The notes: a model not told the origin generated them from the letters alone. Shown: positions 43,547 to 57,293, counted from the first letter of the stretch. The stretch is DNA of 64,000 bases from Peribacillus frigoritolerans (GCF_030676415.1 NZ_JAUUTW010000002.1:124001-188000), one strand, 5' to 3'. Made by a program: numbers and translations.

Positions 43547-43641
43547 AGATAATCTTTACCCCTTCAATCCACCAAGAAAATAATATTAAACGCCTTTCCA
43601 TCTACAGTGTTGTTCGCATTTAATATAGGGTAGGTGCTAGG

Positions 43642-44219
43642 ATGGCCATCAAAGTACAAACCCTATTGAATCGTGAAAAGGAATACTTTGGGAATCGGTA
43701 TGGACCCGGTCGTGAACGGGACGATACTCGAAGTGGTTATATTAGCTTATGAAGCGGGGATATTTCTTCAAATAACGGCTGGTTATCGAGTTTCCCTGAA
43801 CAAAATGAATTGTATGAACGAGGCAGGACGAATGATCAAGCCAATCGTGACTTATGCAAGAGAGGGCCAATCCTTGCATAATTATGGACTTACTGTAGTT
43901 TTTTGTCATGGTTAGTGATGACGGCAAGCGGGCATTGTGAGAGGGCGAAAAGTGGACAAGGGTTGCAGCCCTGGCAAAATCGCTGGGATTTGTTCGGGGA
44001 GGGAATTTATAGTTCCGTGATTTTCTGCATCTTGGAATGTCAGGTGGTTTATCCATGAGAGATCTTCAAAAGGGAATGAGGCCGAATCCTGTGTATCAAG
44101 AGTGGCGTCAGCGAACAGTGAAAATGAAGCTGAAAGGGAAAATGGATGATCCGCTATTTGAGAAAACCATTACTAGTGACTGGCATCATGTGGGCAGTGC
44201 AAGGATATTTCAGTGGTGA
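43642..44219 (+). pseudogene. CwlK-like L-Ala-D-Glu endopeptidase, frameshifted
   Basis: From ATG 43642 the reading moves between frames. VQTLLNREKE leads to GMDPVVNGTILEVVILAYEA and LQITAGYR (one frame), FPEQNELYERGRTN (another), then IVTYAREGQSLHNYGLTVVF, DDGKRAL, VAALAKSLGF, and MSGGLSMRDLQKGMRPNP (44037 on). This order follows VanY/M15-type CwlK peptidases (TEGFRSFKEQDELYKQGRT, GGESYHNYGLAIDF, LGFEWGGDW, PHLQM). At least four shifts break it, and the metal-binding His/Asp segment (NYGLAVDF) is damaged. A tail of unrelated coding sequence continues to 44219. Confidence 0.82.
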
Positions 44220-44315
44220 AGTTTGTTATCACTTAATAATTTTAATGGGATATCTGATGTTTTTAAAAATTAAAAATTGAAAAAACTTTTTTTATAAAAT
44301 GTGGTCATGATAGGT

Positions 44316-44331
44316 ATGTAAGCGTATACAA
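44316..44331. promoter_or_regulatory. CcpA binding site (cre) upstream of ilvB
   Basis: ATGTAAGCGTATACAA matches the cre consensus WTGNAANCGNWWWCAW at every position. It is centred about 88 bases before the predicted start. In B. subtilis CcpA activates ilv-leu from a cre at a similar distance. Confidence 0.8.
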
Positions 44332-44348
44332 CAAATCTTTCAATTTAG

Positions 44349-44363
44349 AATTATCAAAAAATT
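44349..44363. promoter_or_regulatory. CodY-like box upstream of ilvB
   Basis: AATTATCAAAAAATT agrees with AATTTTCWGAAAATT at 13 of 15 positions and lies between the cre and the -35 box. CodY represses ilv-leu in B. subtilis when branched-chain amino acids and GTP are plentiful. Confidence 0.6.
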
Positions 44364-44375
44364 TCAAAAAACCTG

Positions 44376-44404
44376 TTGACTACTACCTGAAATACACGTA
44401 AGAT
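44376..44404 (+). promoter_or_regulatory. SigA promoter of the ilv-leu operon
   Basis: TTGACT (44376-44381), 17 bases, TAAGAT (44399-44404). The leader to ilvB is about 420 bases and contains the T-box. Confidence 0.8.
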
Positions 44405-44439
44405 AATCACAAATACAAGACATCAAACATAAGCGTTTC

Positions 44440-44757
44440 GAAAAATATGAATAATGCGAAAAGCATTGAAGAGGATAAGTAGTCTTTTAAAAAGGCAGTC
44501 ACAGAGAGCCGGGTAGCTGAGAGCCGGTATTGTCCCGAAAGATGAACTCACCTTGGAGTTTCAGCTTGAACGTCAGACTAGTAGGGCTGAACGGGTGCGT
44601 ACCAGTACCCGTTACCAAAACAGAGAATAGTGTAGGCTATTCAAAGTGCGCATGGAGTTTCATGCGAAAAAGGGTGGTACCGTGGAGTGGCTCATCAAGC
44701 CTTTTCACCCCTTTAACTTGCCAAGTGCAAGTACATTTGGGGTGAAAAGGCTTTTTT
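44440..44757 (+). promoter_or_regulatory. T-box leader (tRNA-Leu) of ilv-leu
   Basis: The Stem I region starts near 44455 (GAAGAGGATAAGTAGT; GAGAGCCGGGTAGCTGAGAG). The likely specifier is CTC in GATGAACTCACC (leucine). The T-box AGGGTGGTACCGTG is at 44671-44684. The terminator AAGCCTTTTCACCCC/GGGGTGAAAAGGCTT with T-run (44697-44757) is unusually long-stemmed. Uncharged tRNA-Leu(GAG) would promote readthrough. Confidence 0.92.
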
Positions 44758-44830
44758 GTATGCTTAAAAAGCTGAAAATTCTGAATCTTAGGAAAACATT
44801 TAATGGAAAAGTGAAGGAGGTTTTTACGAA

Positions 44831-46546
44831 ATGACACAAAAGTCAGTTGTTGCTGATCGGAAAAGTGGAAAGACACATTATAGTGGTGCCGAATTTCTGC
44901 TGAATGCATTGAAAAAGGAAAATGTTGAAGTCATCTTTGGTTATCCGGGAGGTTCTGTATTGCCGATTTATGACAAGCTTTACAGTTCAGAACTTTTTCA
45001 TATTTTGACTAGGCACGAACAAGGTGCGATTCATGCAGCGGAAGGATACGCCAGGATTACCGGCAAGCCGGGGGTGGTCATAGTCACATCCGGTCCAGGG
45101 GCAACGAACATTGTCACCGGTTTGGCCGATGCAATGATTGACTCTTTGCCTCTTGTGGTAATTTCGGGTCAGGTAGCAACCAGTGTAATTGGTTCGGATG
45201 CTTTCCAGGAAGCTGATGTACTGGGGATTACTACCCCGATTACAAAACATAACTATCAGGTAAGGAAGCCGGAAGACCTTCCGCGCATTATAAAAGAAGC
45301 TTTTTATATCGCTTCAAGCGGCCGGCCCGGTCCAGTATTAATCGATATTCCTAAGGATATGGCCATTATAGAAGGTGTATCGACGGATAAGGAGCCAGAA
45401 ATGGATCTCCCTGGCTATCAGCCGACGACCAAGCCGAATTACTTACAGATCAGAAAGCTAGTTGAAGCCGTAAGCAGAGCGAAAAGACCGGTCATTCTTG
45501 CAGGGGCAGGTGTCCTGCATGCAAAGGCCTCCCATCTATTAAAGGAATATGTCGAGCAGCAAGGCATTCCCGTCGTTCATACTTTATTGGGTCTTGGGGG
45601 CTTTCCGGCGGAACATCCTCTCTTTATCGGAATGGGTGGTATGCATGGCTGCTATGCAGCAAACATGGCGTTATCGAAATGTGATCTATTAATCAATATC
45701 GGTGCCAGGTTCGATGATCGATTGACTGGGAATCTAGCGAAATTCGCACCGCATGCAACGGTGGCCCATATCGATATTGATCCAGCGGAAATCGGTAAAA
45801 ATGTGCCGACAAAAATCCCGGTCGTCGGAAGTGCCAGGGAAGCACTGGCGGAGTTGATTGCGCAAAACGGCAAGAAACCTGAAATTGATGAATGGACAAC
45901 ACAGCTGACTGCATGGAATGAAGAGTTCCCATTGCGTTATACACATGAAGAAGGCGTACTGAAACCTCAGCGGGTCATCCAGATGCTTCATGAAAAAACG
46001 AATGGGGAGGCCATTGTTACGACGGATGTTGGACAGCATCAAATGTGGGCAGCGCAATACTATCCGTTTAACAAACCGAATTCATGGGTCACTTCCGGTG
46101 GATTGGGGACGATGGGCTTTGGCTTACCTTCGGCTCTCGGAGCGCAACTGGCGAATCCGAAAGCGACGGTGCTTTCCATATCGGGGGATGGTGGATTCCA
46201 GATGTGCCTGCAGGAACTTTCAGTCATTGCTGAAATGAATCTGCCAATCAAAATCATCATCGTCAACAACGGGGCACTAGGGATGGTAAGACAGTGGCAG
46301 GAACTCTTTCATGATAACCGTTTCTCACACAGTATTTTTCAATCGCATCCGGATTTCGTGAAATTGGCCGATGCATATGGAATTCCGGGATACAAAGTGA
46401 CGACGGAGGAAGAAGCAAGCAACTGCCTGGATGCAGCGTTAAAGACTGATGGTCCGGTGTTGATTGATTTCCGGGTAAAACAAAACGAAAATGTCTTTCC
46501 GATGGTAGCACAAGGAAAAGGGCTTGATGAAATGGAAGGAGTTTAA
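44831..46546 (+). CDS. ilvB: Acetolactate synthase large subunit
   Basis: 571 residues, a ThDP-dependent enzyme: [34 protein letters not shown] with the catalytic Glu, the FAD-region [12 protein letters not shown], and the ThDP motif [14 protein letters not shown] to [12 protein letters not shown]. It makes acetolactate or acetohydroxybutyrate for valine, leucine and isoleucine. GAAGGAGG precedes the ATG. It is the first gene of the ilv-leu operon; ilvH follows three bases after the stop. Confidence 0.96.
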   Translation: MTQKSVVADRKSGKTHYSGAEFLLNALKKENVEVIFGYPGGSVLPIYDKLYSSELFHILTRHEQGAIHAAEGYARITGKPGVVIVTSGPGATNIVTGLADAMIDSLPLVVISGQVATSVIGSDAFQEADVLGITTPITKHNYQVRKPEDLPRIIKEAFYIASSGRPGPVLIDIPKDMAIIEGVSTDKEPEMDLPGYQPTTKPNYLQIRKLVEAVSRAKRPVILAGAGVLHAKASHLLKEYVEQQGIPVVHTLLGLGGFPAEHPLFIGMGGMHGCYAANMALSKCDLLINIGARFDDRLTGNLAKFAPHATVAHIDIDPAEIGKNVPTKIPVVGSAREALAELIAQNGKKPEIDEWTTQLTAWNEEFPLRYTHEEGVLKPQRVIQMLHEKTNGEAIVTTDVGQHQMWAAQYYPFNKPNSWVTSGGLGTMGFGLPSALGAQLANPKATVLSISGDGGFQMCLQELSVIAEMNLPIKIIIVNNGALGMVRQWQELFHDNRFSHSIFQSHPDFVKLADAYGIPGYKVTTEEEASNCLDAALKTDGPVLIDFRVKQNENVFPMVAQGKGLDEMEGV

Positions 46547-46549
46547 TCA

Positions 46550-49681
<3,132 letters not shown>

Positions 49682-49696
49682 GAAGGGGAGATTTCG

Positions 49697-50809
49697 ATGA
49701 AAAGGAATATTGCGGTGCTTCAAGGAGATGGCATCGGGAAAGAAGTAACAAGAGGCGCTGTAGAAATCCTCGAAGCCGTTGCCCAAAGATATGGACACGA
49801 TTTTGAATTTCAATATGGTGAGATTGGAGGCGGGGCCATCGATAACACAGGTTCGCCCCTGCCGGATGAAACAGTGGAGATTTGTAAAAACAGCGATGCG
49901 GTATTATTAGGGGCCGTTGGAGGACCTAAGTGGGATGACCAGCCTGCGCACCTAAGACCGGAACGAGGTTTGTTGAAAATCCGAAAAGATTTGAATCTGT
50001 ATGCTAACATCCGTCCAATCAGCTATTATTCCAGCTTGTCGGAATCTTCTCCTCTTAAAAAGGAATTCATTGAAGATGTGGACTTCGTGATTGTCAGGGA
50101 ACTGACTGGCGGCCTTTATTTCGGAAAGCCAAGTGAGCGCGTTGAAAGAGAAGGGGAAGAGGCGGTCGTCGATACACTTTTCTATCAGAAAAGCGAAATG
50201 AAGCGCATCATTGAACTTGCTTTTGCATTGGCATCGGATCGCAAGAAAAAAGTAACATCCGTGGATAAAGCGAATGTTCTTGAATCCAGCAGGATGTGGC
50301 GTGAGACGGCTGAAGAAATTGCCAAGGACTATCCGGATGTAATCCTTGAACATATGCTTGTTGATAATGCAGCCATGCAATTGATCAAAAACCCGAAACA
50401 ATTTGATATTATCGTGACGGAGAATATGTTCGGTGATATTTTAAGCGATGAAGCGTCGGTATTGACTGGCTCGCTTGGAATGCTCCCTTCCGCCTCTATA
50501 TCAACAAAAGGGCCTAATCTATATGAACCGATTCATGGCTCTGCCCCGGATATCGCGGGCAAAAACCTGGCTAATCCGATTGGGACGATTTTATCAGCGG
50601 CTTCCATGCTGCGTCTATCCTTTGGTTTGGAAGATGAGGCGCAAGCCGTTGAGCAGGCGGTGGAAACGGTCCTTGAATATGGCTTGAGAACAGGCGATAT
50701 CGCAAATGGCCAACCAAATATTACGTCTACTTCAGAAATGATTGCAGAAATAAAAGCAAATCTTTTAGACCAGGAAGCCATTTCCAACATCATGGGAGCT
50801 TACGCATAA
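49697..50809 (+). CDS. leuB: 3-Isopropylmalate dehydrogenase
   Basis: 370 residues. [12 protein letters not shown] at the N-terminus, [28 protein letters not shown], the NAD/metal segment [26 protein letters not shown], and [19 protein letters not shown]. It oxidatively decarboxylates 3-isopropylmalate. AGGAAGGGGAG precedes the ATG, 15 bases after leuA. An apparent terminator lies directly after its stop although the operon continues. Confidence 0.96.
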   Translation: MKRNIAVLQGDGIGKEVTRGAVEILEAVAQRYGHDFEFQYGEIGGGAIDNTGSPLPDETVEICKNSDAVLLGAVGGPKWDDQPAHLRPERGLLKIRKDLNLYANIRPISYYSSLSESSPLKKEFIEDVDFVIVRELTGGLYFGKPSERVEREGEEAVVDTLFYQKSEMKRIIELAFALASDRKKKVTSVDKANVLESSRMWRETAEEIAKDYPDVILEHMLVDNAAMQLIKNPKQFDIIVTENMFGDILSDEASVLTGSLGMLPSASISTKGPNLYEPIHGSAPDIAGKNLANPIGTILSAASMLRLSFGLEDEAQAVEQAVETVLEYGLRTGDIANGQPNITSTSEMIAEIKANLLDQEAISNIMGAYA

Positions 50810-50817
50810 ACTTCTTT

Positions 50818-50846
50818 CACGGCCTAACATTAGGCCGTGTTTTTTA
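50818..50846 (+). terminator. Intra-operon terminator-like hairpin between leuB and leuC
   Basis: CACGGCCTA-ACAT-TAGGCCGTG followed by seven T. It has every feature of a strong intrinsic terminator, yet leuC starts only 33 bases downstream and no clear promoter lies between. Confidence 0.85.
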
Positions 50847-50879
50847 AAAAAATACAAGATTGATCGAGGTGGGATAAAG

Positions 50880-52289
50880 ATGGGAAAGTCGATAATAGAG
50901 AAAATATGGGATCGCCATATTGTAAATGAAGAGGAGAATAAACCGGATTTAATTTATATAGACCTTCAATATATTCATGAAGTGACCTCTCCGCAAGCAT
51001 TTGAAGGATTGAGATTAAAAGGACGCAAAGTCAGGAGACCCGACCGTACTTTCGCGACAATGGATCATAATGTGCCAACCGTTAATCGCTATTTCATCGA
51101 GGATGATATTGCAAGGAAACAATTAGAGGCGCTTGAGCAAAACTGTAAGGAGTTCGGTATCCGCCTTGCTGATTTAGACAGCCCGGAACAAGGTATCGTT
51201 CACGTTATCGGGCCGGAATTAGGGCTCACACAGCCAGGGATGACGATTGTCTGCGGAGACAGTCATACTTCCACACATGGTGCGTTTGGCTCGATTGCGT
51301 TTGGAATCGGTACGAGTGAGGTCGAGCATGTTTTGGCCACGCAAACCCTATGGCAAACAAAACCCAAAACATTAAAGCTTGAGGTTAATGGCAAGCTTGG
51401 TCATGGCGTTATGGCTAAAGATGTCATTTTATATGTGATTTCTAAATTCGGCGTCGATTTCGGTACGGGACATATCATTGAGTATTGTGGGGAAGTTTTC
51501 CGGGAGATGTCAATGGAAGAGAGAATGACGGTTTGCAATATGTCGATCGAAGGAGGGGCAAGAGCGGGGCTGGTAGCTCCTGATGAAACAACGTTCTCTT
51601 ATTTGAAGGGTCGGAAATATTTGCCGAAAGGAGAAGAGTTCGAGCGGTGTGTTCAGGACTGGAAGTCTCTTTCCAGTGATGAGGATGCTGTATATGACCA
51701 AGAAATCATACTTGATGGCAGTCTAATTCCACCAATGGTCAGCTGGGGGACAAATCCTGGAATGGCTAGTGGAGTGGACGGAAAAGTACCTACCTTCGCA
51801 GAAGATATCATGGATCCTAAGGAACTGAATCGAGCCATTGAGTATATGGGTCTTGAGGAAGGCATGCCGATTACGGAAATTCCCGTACAACATGTATTCA
51901 TAGGATCGTGTACCAATTCACGCATTGAGGACTTACGGCAAGCCGCAGAAATGATCGAAGGCCAAACTGTTCAAAAAGGGGTTCGGGCGATGGTCGTTCC
52001 CGGTTCACAAAGCGTCAAAAGGCAAGCGGAAGATGAAGGGTTGGATGAGATTTTCAAATCAGCGGGCTTCGAATGGCGCGATTCGGGCTGCAGCATGTGC
52101 CTGAGCATGAATCCTGACGTGGTTCCGGCCGGTGAGCATTGTGCCTCCACAAGTAATCGGAACTTTGAAGGCAGGCAAGGAGCTGGAGCAAGGACACACC
52201 TGGTTAGTCCGGCTATGGCTGCCGCGGCCGCCATTCATGGGAAATTTGTCGATATTAGGAATTTGAACAGAACTGAACGAGTCCATTAA
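50880..52289 (+). CDS. leuC: 3-Isopropylmalate dehydratase large subunit
   Basis: 469 residues, aconitase family. It has TVNRYF and [24 protein letters not shown]. Three cysteines hold the 4Fe-4S cluster: one in [14 protein letters not shown] and two in [19 protein letters not shown] follows. It pairs with LeuD to isomerise 2- to 3-isopropylmalate. GAGGTGGG precedes the ATG. It sits behind a terminator-like hairpin, so its expression may be lower than that of leuAB. Confidence 0.96.
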   Translation: MGKSIIEKIWDRHIVNEEENKPDLIYIDLQYIHEVTSPQAFEGLRLKGRKVRRPDRTFATMDHNVPTVNRYFIEDDIARKQLEALEQNCKEFGIRLADLDSPEQGIVHVIGPELGLTQPGMTIVCGDSHTSTHGAFGSIAFGIGTSEVEHVLATQTLWQTKPKTLKLEVNGKLGHGVMAKDVILYVISKFGVDFGTGHIIEYCGEVFREMSMEERMTVCNMSIEGGARAGLVAPDETTFSYLKGRKYLPKGEEFERCVQDWKSLSSDEDAVYDQEIILDGSLIPPMVSWGTNPGMASGVDGKVPTFAEDIMDPKELNRAIEYMGLEEGMPITEIPVQHVFIGSCTNSRIEDLRQAAEMIEGQTVQKGVRAMVVPGSQSVKRQAEDEGLDEIFKSAGFEWRDSGCSMCLSMNPDVVPAGEHCASTSNRNFEGRQGAGARTHLVSPAMAAAAAIHGKFVDIRNLNRTERVH

Positions 52290-52317
52290 GAATACGAATT
52301 AACCGGAGGTGCAGAGA

Positions 52318-52917
52318 ATGGAACCCATTACTATATATAAAGGAAGAGCGGCGGCACTTGACCGTAAAAACGTGGATACGGACCAAATCATTCCAAAGCA
52401 ATTTTTAAAACGGATTGAGCGAAGCGGATTTGGCGAATTTTTATTCTATAACTGGCGTTTTGATGAAAATGGAAAGAAACGTCCTGATTTTGAATTGAAT
52501 CAGCCCCATAATCAAAACACGTCCATTTTAATAGCAGGTGAAAATTTTGGCTGCGGTTCTTCGCGTGAGCATGCCCCTTGGTCATTGAAGGACTACGGAT
52601 TCGATATCATCATCGCTCCGTCTTATGCTGATATCTTTAAAAGTAATTGCATGAAAAATGGCATGGTCCCCATTGCTTTAACCCAGACTGAAGTAAACTA
52701 TTTAATGGAGAGAGTGTCGGCACCTGATTATGAGTTGACGATCGACCTTCCCAATCAGACATTGAAAGATGGTCAAGGGTTTGAAACAAGCTTTGAAATT
52801 CATCCATATTGGAAGGAAATGCTCATCAAGGGCTGGGATGAAATTTCGATAACGCTTCAATATGATAAAGAGATTTCTGCCTATGAATCTCAAAAAAAGG
52901 CTGTATCGAGTATTTAA
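52318..52917 (+). CDS. leuD: 3-Isopropylmalate dehydratase small subunit
   Basis: 199 residues, the swivel domain: LDRKNVDTDQIIPKQFLKRI and the substrate loop GENFGCGSSREHAPWSL, then YADIFKSNCMKNGMVPI. The ATG at 52318 follows GGAGGT by seven bases; an in-frame GTG (52309) overlaps that site. The length equals that of B. subtilis LeuD. It is the last gene of ilv-leu; only a weak hairpin (about 52934-52968) separates it from ysoA. Confidence 0.95.
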   Translation: MEPITIYKGRAAALDRKNVDTDQIIPKQFLKRIERSGFGEFLFYNWRFDENGKKRPDFELNQPHNQNTSILIAGENFGCGSSREHAPWSLKDYGFDIIIAPSYADIFKSNCMKNGMVPIALTQTEVNYLMERVSAPDYELTIDLPNQTLKDGQGFETSFEIHPYWKEMLIKGWDEISITLQYDKEISAYESQKKAVSSI

Positions 52918-53082
52918 TAGAAAAAGGTCATTTTCCCGTTCTCCTTTTATATTTGAAAGGATGCGGGATTTTTTTATCGGGAAAGAAGGAAAGGCGTTCA
53001 TCCGCCCACATAAATTTTTGTGTTTCCTGCTATTACATGCTACACTGTTTCTCAAAAAGCGAACGGTGAGGCGGAAAATAGG

Positions 53083-54117
53083 ATGGATGATGAGAAAAAC
53101 CAAAAGAAGGCCGGAGAAACCAAAATTATCGCCTTTCCAAATCTTGGTGAAAGGCTGATTGTAAAAGGACTGGATGAGCTTGGAAACAGGAACTTTAAAG
53201 CGGCTGCACAGCTTTTCAGCCAAGCTAGGGAGTATGAACCCGAAAATGATGAAGTTTGCATGGGGCTAGTGGTCTCACTAGTCGAACTTGAGTATTACCA
53301 GGAGTCAAAAGAGTTGTGTATAGAGATGCTGAATAAAGGCATCGGCGACTATTTTCAACTGATCAATATTTATTTGATGGTACTGCTGCAATTAGGCGAG
53401 CATCAGGAAATGGTCACGACGATCGAACTGCTATTTGAAGAAAGCCAAATTCCCTTTGATAAAGAGGAACATTTCGAAAAGATGCTTCAGTTCAGTAAAA
53501 GGGCCCTTGAGGATAAAAAAGAGGAGAAGGAAAGGCAAAATCAGCAGCTTTCAGAGGAATTGCAGGAGGATGAACTTTTTGAAGGGAAAACGGATAATGA
53601 AATGCTTTTGGTCATTTCCAAACTCACGAATATCAATATTCGACCATTTATTCCTCAAATCGAAGAATTTCTACAGAAAGATGAGGGACACCCTTTCTTT
53701 AAAACCATGCTCCTTAACATCCTGATCGACCAGGAATATAACGAGGAAGTGACTCTGAGGAAATTCAATCAATCGAAGTCGGTCATACCAAGGGAATTGA
53801 AAAGTTTGAAGGAGACGGACTTCTATAAGAAGGTAACCGGATTGACTGAAGAGGAAATCAGTCAGGATAATCCGAGCTTATTTGAAATGGTCCATAGTTT
53901 GATTGAACGTCATTCTTTTTTATTGTTTCCTTTTGAACCCGGACCTGAGAGCTTGCCTGCATGGGCAGCTGCCTACCATGCCTTGGCGGAAGAATACATG
54001 ACAGGGGAAGTTTTCGGGAGGGGCTTAGCGGACCTTTACCAGGCTGATGAGGAAACCGTTGCGGATATACTTTCCTATATAAAAGAAATTGAAGAAATTT
54101 CTTATCCCATTATTTAA
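53083..54117 (+). CDS. ysoA: TPR-repeat protein YsoA
   Basis: 344 residues. TPR-like helical repeats lie at about 30-150 (LDELGNRNFKAAAQLFSQA and EPENDEVCMGLVVSLVELEY). A charged coiled-coil stretch follows at about 150-185 and a C-terminal helical region. It is cytosolic and presumably a protein-binding scaffold; the function is unknown. ATG 53083 follows GAGGCGG; the frame is open to 53020 without a site. The position between leuD and tig matches B. subtilis ysoA. Confidence 0.85.
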   Translation: MDDEKNQKKAGETKIIAFPNLGERLIVKGLDELGNRNFKAAAQLFSQAREYEPENDEVCMGLVVSLVELEYYQESKELCIEMLNKGIGDYFQLINIYLMVLLQLGEHQEMVTTIELLFEESQIPFDKEEHFEKMLQFSKRALEDKKEEKERQNQQLSEELQEDELFEGKTDNEMLLVISKLTNINIRPFIPQIEEFLQKDEGHPFFKTMLLNILIDQEYNEEVTLRKFNQSKSVIPRELKSLKETDFYKKVTGLTEEEISQDNPSLFEMVHSLIERHSFLLFPFEPGPESLPAWAAAYHALAEEYMTGEVFGRGLADLYQADEETVADILSYIKEIEEISYPII

Positions 54118-54127
54118 GCTATTGCTG

Positions 54128-54155
54128 TTGTAACAGATTAATCCTGTGGTATAAT
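54128..54155 (+). promoter_or_regulatory. SigA promoter of tig
   Basis: TTGTAA (54128-54133), 16 bases, TATAAT (54150-54155), about 147 bases ahead of the tig start. Confidence 0.7.
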
Positions 54156-54301
54156 GTAGTGGTTGTAATGTATAATCGTCTAATTTTGACGATTTCCCCA
54201 AAATTTTTTGGGTATATATGAAGGATGACTTGTTAAGACTTGCAAAGCATATTCATCCAATGCTTATTATTGAAGTATATAGATTTTTTGGAGGGAAACA
54301 C

Positions 54302-55594
54302 ATGTCTGTAAAATGGGAAAAACAAGAAGGTAATCAAGGCGTACTAACAATTGAAGTTGACGCTGCAAAAGTAAACGAAGGTTTAGACGCAGCTTTCAAA
54401 AAAGTAGTGAAACAAGTAAATGTACCTGGCTTCCGTAAAGGTAAAATGCCACGTCAAATGTTCGAAAAAAAATTCGGCGTAGAATCACTTTACCAAGATG
54501 CGCTTGATATCATTCTTCCAGATGCTTATGCAAATGCTGTCGAAGAAGCTGGAATTCAGCCTGTAGATCGTCCAGAAATCGACATCGAGAAAATGGAAAA
54601 AGGCGAAAACCTGATCTTCACTGCAACTGTAACAGTTAAGCCTGAAGTTAAATTGGGAGATTACAAAGGTGTTGAAGTTGAAAAATTCAATACTGAAGTA
54701 ACTGACGAAGATGTTGAAAACGAATTGAAAACTTTGCAAGAGCGTCAAGCTGAGCTTGTCGTTAAAGAAGAAGGACAAGTCGCTGAAGGCGATACAGTTG
54801 TTCTTGACTTTGAAGGATTCGTTGATGGTGAAGCATTCGAAGGCGGAGCTTCAGAAAACCATTCATTGGAAATCGGTTCAAACTCTTTCATTCCAGGATT
54901 TGAAGAGCAACTTGTCGGTCTTGAAACTGGCGCTGAAAAAGATATCGAAGTTACATTCCCTGAAGAATACCATGCTGCTGAACTTGCAGGTAAACCAGCA
55001 GTATTCAAAGTGAAAATTCACGAAATCAAAACAAAACAACTTCCTGAGTTGGATGATGAGTTCGCGAAAGATGTCGACGACGAAGTGGAAACATTGGCTG
55101 AACTTAAAGAAAAAACAAAACATAAATTAGAGCATGACAAAAAACATGAAGAAGAAAACTTCATTCAAAACACTGTAATTGGTAAAGCTGTTGAAGGTGC
55201 AGAAATGGACGTTCCTGAAGCAATGATTTCAAACGAAGTTGACCGCATGATGAATGAGTTCTCTCAACGCATTCAATCTCAAGGTCTTAATTTGGAACTT
55301 TACTACCAATTCTCAGGTCAAGACGAAGAAGCTTTAAAAGCGCAAATGAAAGAAGAAGCTGAAGGACAAGTTCGTACGAGCCTAACTCTTGAAGCGATTG
55401 CTGAAGTTGAAAAACTTGAAGCGACTGACGAAGATGTAGAAGCTGAACTTGCACAAATGGCTACTATGTACAATATGGAAGTTGACGCGATCAAACAAGC
55501 TCTTGGAAACTTAGAAGGAATCAAAGGCGATCTTAAAATTAAGAAAGCGATTGACTTCTTGGTAGAAAACAGCAAAACAGTTGACGCAAAATAA
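54302..55594 (+). CDS. tig: Trigger factor
   Basis: 430 residues. The N-terminal ribosome-binding domain contains the signature [17 protein letters not shown]. The FKBP-type PPIase domain lies at about 160-245 ([30 protein letters not shown]), and the long helical chaperone arms follow. It binds nascent chains at the ribosome exit. The ATG at 54302 follows GGAGGG. The codon use is visibly biased to common codons, fitting high expression. It has its own promoter and terminator. Confidence 0.96.
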   Translation: MSVKWEKQEGNQGVLTIEVDAAKVNEGLDAAFKKVVKQVNVPGFRKGKMPRQMFEKKFGVESLYQDALDIILPDAYANAVEEAGIQPVDRPEIDIEKMEKGENLIFTATVTVKPEVKLGDYKGVEVEKFNTEVTDEDVENELKTLQERQAELVVKEEGQVAEGDTVVLDFEGFVDGEAFEGGASENHSLEIGSNSFIPGFEEQLVGLETGAEKDIEVTFPEEYHAAELAGKPAVFKVKIHEIKTKQLPELDDEFAKDVDDEVETLAELKEKTKHKLEHDKKHEEENFIQNTVIGKAVEGAEMDVPEAMISNEVDRMMNEFSQRIQSQGLNLELYYQFSGQDEEALKAQMKEEAEGQVRTSLTLEAIAEVEKLEATDEDVEAELAQMATMYNMEVDAIKQALGNLEGIKGDLKIKKAIDFLVENSKTVDAK

Positions 55595-55628
55595 TTTTTA
55601 TAAATAAGTAGATTTAAATATTTCCTTT

Positions 55629-55662
55629 AAAAAACAAGGCGCGAGTAATCGTGCCTTGTTTT
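55629..55662 (+). terminator. Terminator of tig
   Basis: AAAACAAGGC (55631-55640) pairs with GCCTTGTTTT (55653-55662). Confidence 0.88.
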
Positions 55663-56007
55663 ATACATATTGAGAATTAGTGTAAATTTCAAATATCGGT
55701 TATTTCCTGATTGATTTTTTTTGGATTTCGGTGTAGATTAGTTCTAATACCGCATATACATATTTATACAGCAAATCCTGCTTTTAAAAATCCAAAGTTT
55801 TGGGCATACTGGTAAAGGGCAAATACATATTGATTGATTATTGTACTTATTTAACAACTCGGACCGTGAGCATTTTTGTTACTAAACTTCCAAGAACATG
55901 ATAAACTGCAAAACATACTAGGGATTTTGGAATGTTTAAGTAGCTGTGTGCCTAGTTTTTTTTCATTACGATTGGGTACCGCTATGTAATAGAGTTGGAA
56001 GAGTATT
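55663..56007. other. Gap between tig and clpX with a possible leader hairpin
   Basis: About 345 AT-rich bases with no gene. A weak promoter candidate (TTGTTA at 55876-55881 and GATAAA from 55900, 18-base spacing) precedes ACTAGG (55917-55922) facing CCTAGT (55951-55956) followed by eight T, a terminator-like element in the probable clpX leader. I see no CtsR operator. Confidence 0.45.
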
Positions 56008-56024
56008 TAAAGGGGTGAACGTAC

Positions 56025-57293
56025 ATGTTTAAATTTAATGATGAAAAAGGACAGTTGAAATGTTCTTTTTGCGGTAAAACACAAGAACAAGTCCGTAAAC
56101 TGGTTGCTGGTCCAGGTGTCTATATTTGTGACGAGTGTATAGAACTTTGTACGGAGATCGTTGAAGAAGAGCTGGGCACTGATGAAGAAGTAGAATTCAG
56201 AGATGTTCCTAAACCTATGGAAATCCGTGAAATTCTTGACGAATATGTGATTGGACAAGAACAGGCAAAGAAATCTTTGGCTGTCGCTGTTTACAACCAT
56301 TATAAACGTATCAATTCCAATAGCAAAGTCGACGATGTGGAGCTTTCTAAAAGTAACATCGCCCTAATCGGACCGACGGGAAGCGGGAAAACCCTTCTTG
56401 CGCAAACATTGGCGCGACTACTGAATGTTCCTTTTGCCATTGCTGATGCCACTTCATTGACGGAAGCTGGATATGTTGGGGAAGATGTCGAAAACATCCT
56501 TCTAAAATTGATCCAAGCAGCTGATTATGATGTGGAAAAAGCGGAAAAAGGCATCATTTATATTGATGAAATCGATAAAGTTGCCCGTAAATCGGAAAAC
56601 CCTTCTATTACACGTGACGTGTCTGGTGAAGGTGTGCAACAAGCTTTATTGAAAATTCTTGAAGGAACGGTTGCAAGCGTTCCGCCTCAAGGTGGACGTA
56701 AACATCCACATCAGGAATTCATCCAAATCGATACGACCAATATTTTGTTCATCTGCGGCGGTGCCTTTGATGGCATCGAACCGATCATCAAACGCCGTCT
56801 TGGTCAAAAAGTCATTGGCTTTGGCTCTGACGTGAAAAAGGATGATATTGCAGAAAAAGAATTGCTTTCCAAAGTCCTTCCTGAAGACTTGCTTCGTTTC
56901 GGATTAATTCCGGAATTCATTGGACGTCTTCCGGTAATTGCGACTCTTGAGCAATTGGATGAGGCTGCTTTGATTGAAATCCTTACAAAGCCGAAAAATG
57001 CCCTTGTTAAACAATATCAAAAATTGCTTGAGCTTGACGATGTTGAATTGGAATTCGAACAGGAAGCGCTAAGTGAAATTGCTAAAAAGGCAATTGAACG
57101 TAAAACGGGTGCACGTGGTCTGCGATCGATCATTGAAGGCATCATTCTTGAAGTGATGTTCGATCTGCCTTCACGTGATGATGTTGCAAAATGTGTAATC
57201 ACAGGCAGCACGATTTCGAAAAATGAATCTCCAAAGCTCGTCCTTAAAGACGGTACAACCATCAAAGGACAAGAAAAGAAAACATCTGCTTGA
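56025..57293 (+). CDS. clpX: ClpX, ATPase subunit of the ClpXP protease
   Basis: 422 residues. The N-terminal C4 zinc domain has C-x2-C (CSFCGK) and CDECIELC at about 13-40. The AAA+ core has Walker A GPTGSGKT, Walker [17 protein letters not shown], the pore loop around YVGEDVEN, and sensor motifs in FIGRLPVI and [10 protein letters not shown]. It unfolds substrates for ClpP. AAAGGGGTGAACGTAC precedes the ATG. A terminator follows, duplicated on the far side of the repeat element. Confidence 0.97.
   Translation: MFKFNDEKGQLKCSFCGKTQEQVRKLVAGPGVYICDECIELCTEIVEEELGTDEEVEFRDVPKPMEIREILDEYVIGQEQAKKSLAVAVYNHYKRINSNSKVDDVELSKSNIALIGPTGSGKTLLAQTLARLLNVPFAIADATSLTEAGYVGEDVENILLKLIQAADYDVEKAEKGIIYIDEIDKVARKSENPSITRDVSGEGVQQALLKILEGTVASVPPQGGRKHPHQEFIQIDTTNILFICGGAFDGIEPIIKRRLGQKVIGFGSDVKKDDIAEKELLSKVLPEDLLRFGLIPEFIGRLPVIATLEQLDEAALIEILTKPKNALVKQYQKLLELDDVELEFEQEALSEIAKKAIERKTGARGLRSIIEGIILEVMFDLPSRDDVAKCVITGSTISKNESPKLVLKDGTTIKGQEKKTSA

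Noticed and set aside
44530..44909. Open frames on both strands over the ilvB leader
   Set aside because: They overlap the T-box and its terminator and have no ribosome sites.
53020..53082. N-terminal extension of YsoA
   Set aside because: No ribosome site, and the residues have no relation to the TPR protein; ATG 53083 follows GAGGCGG.
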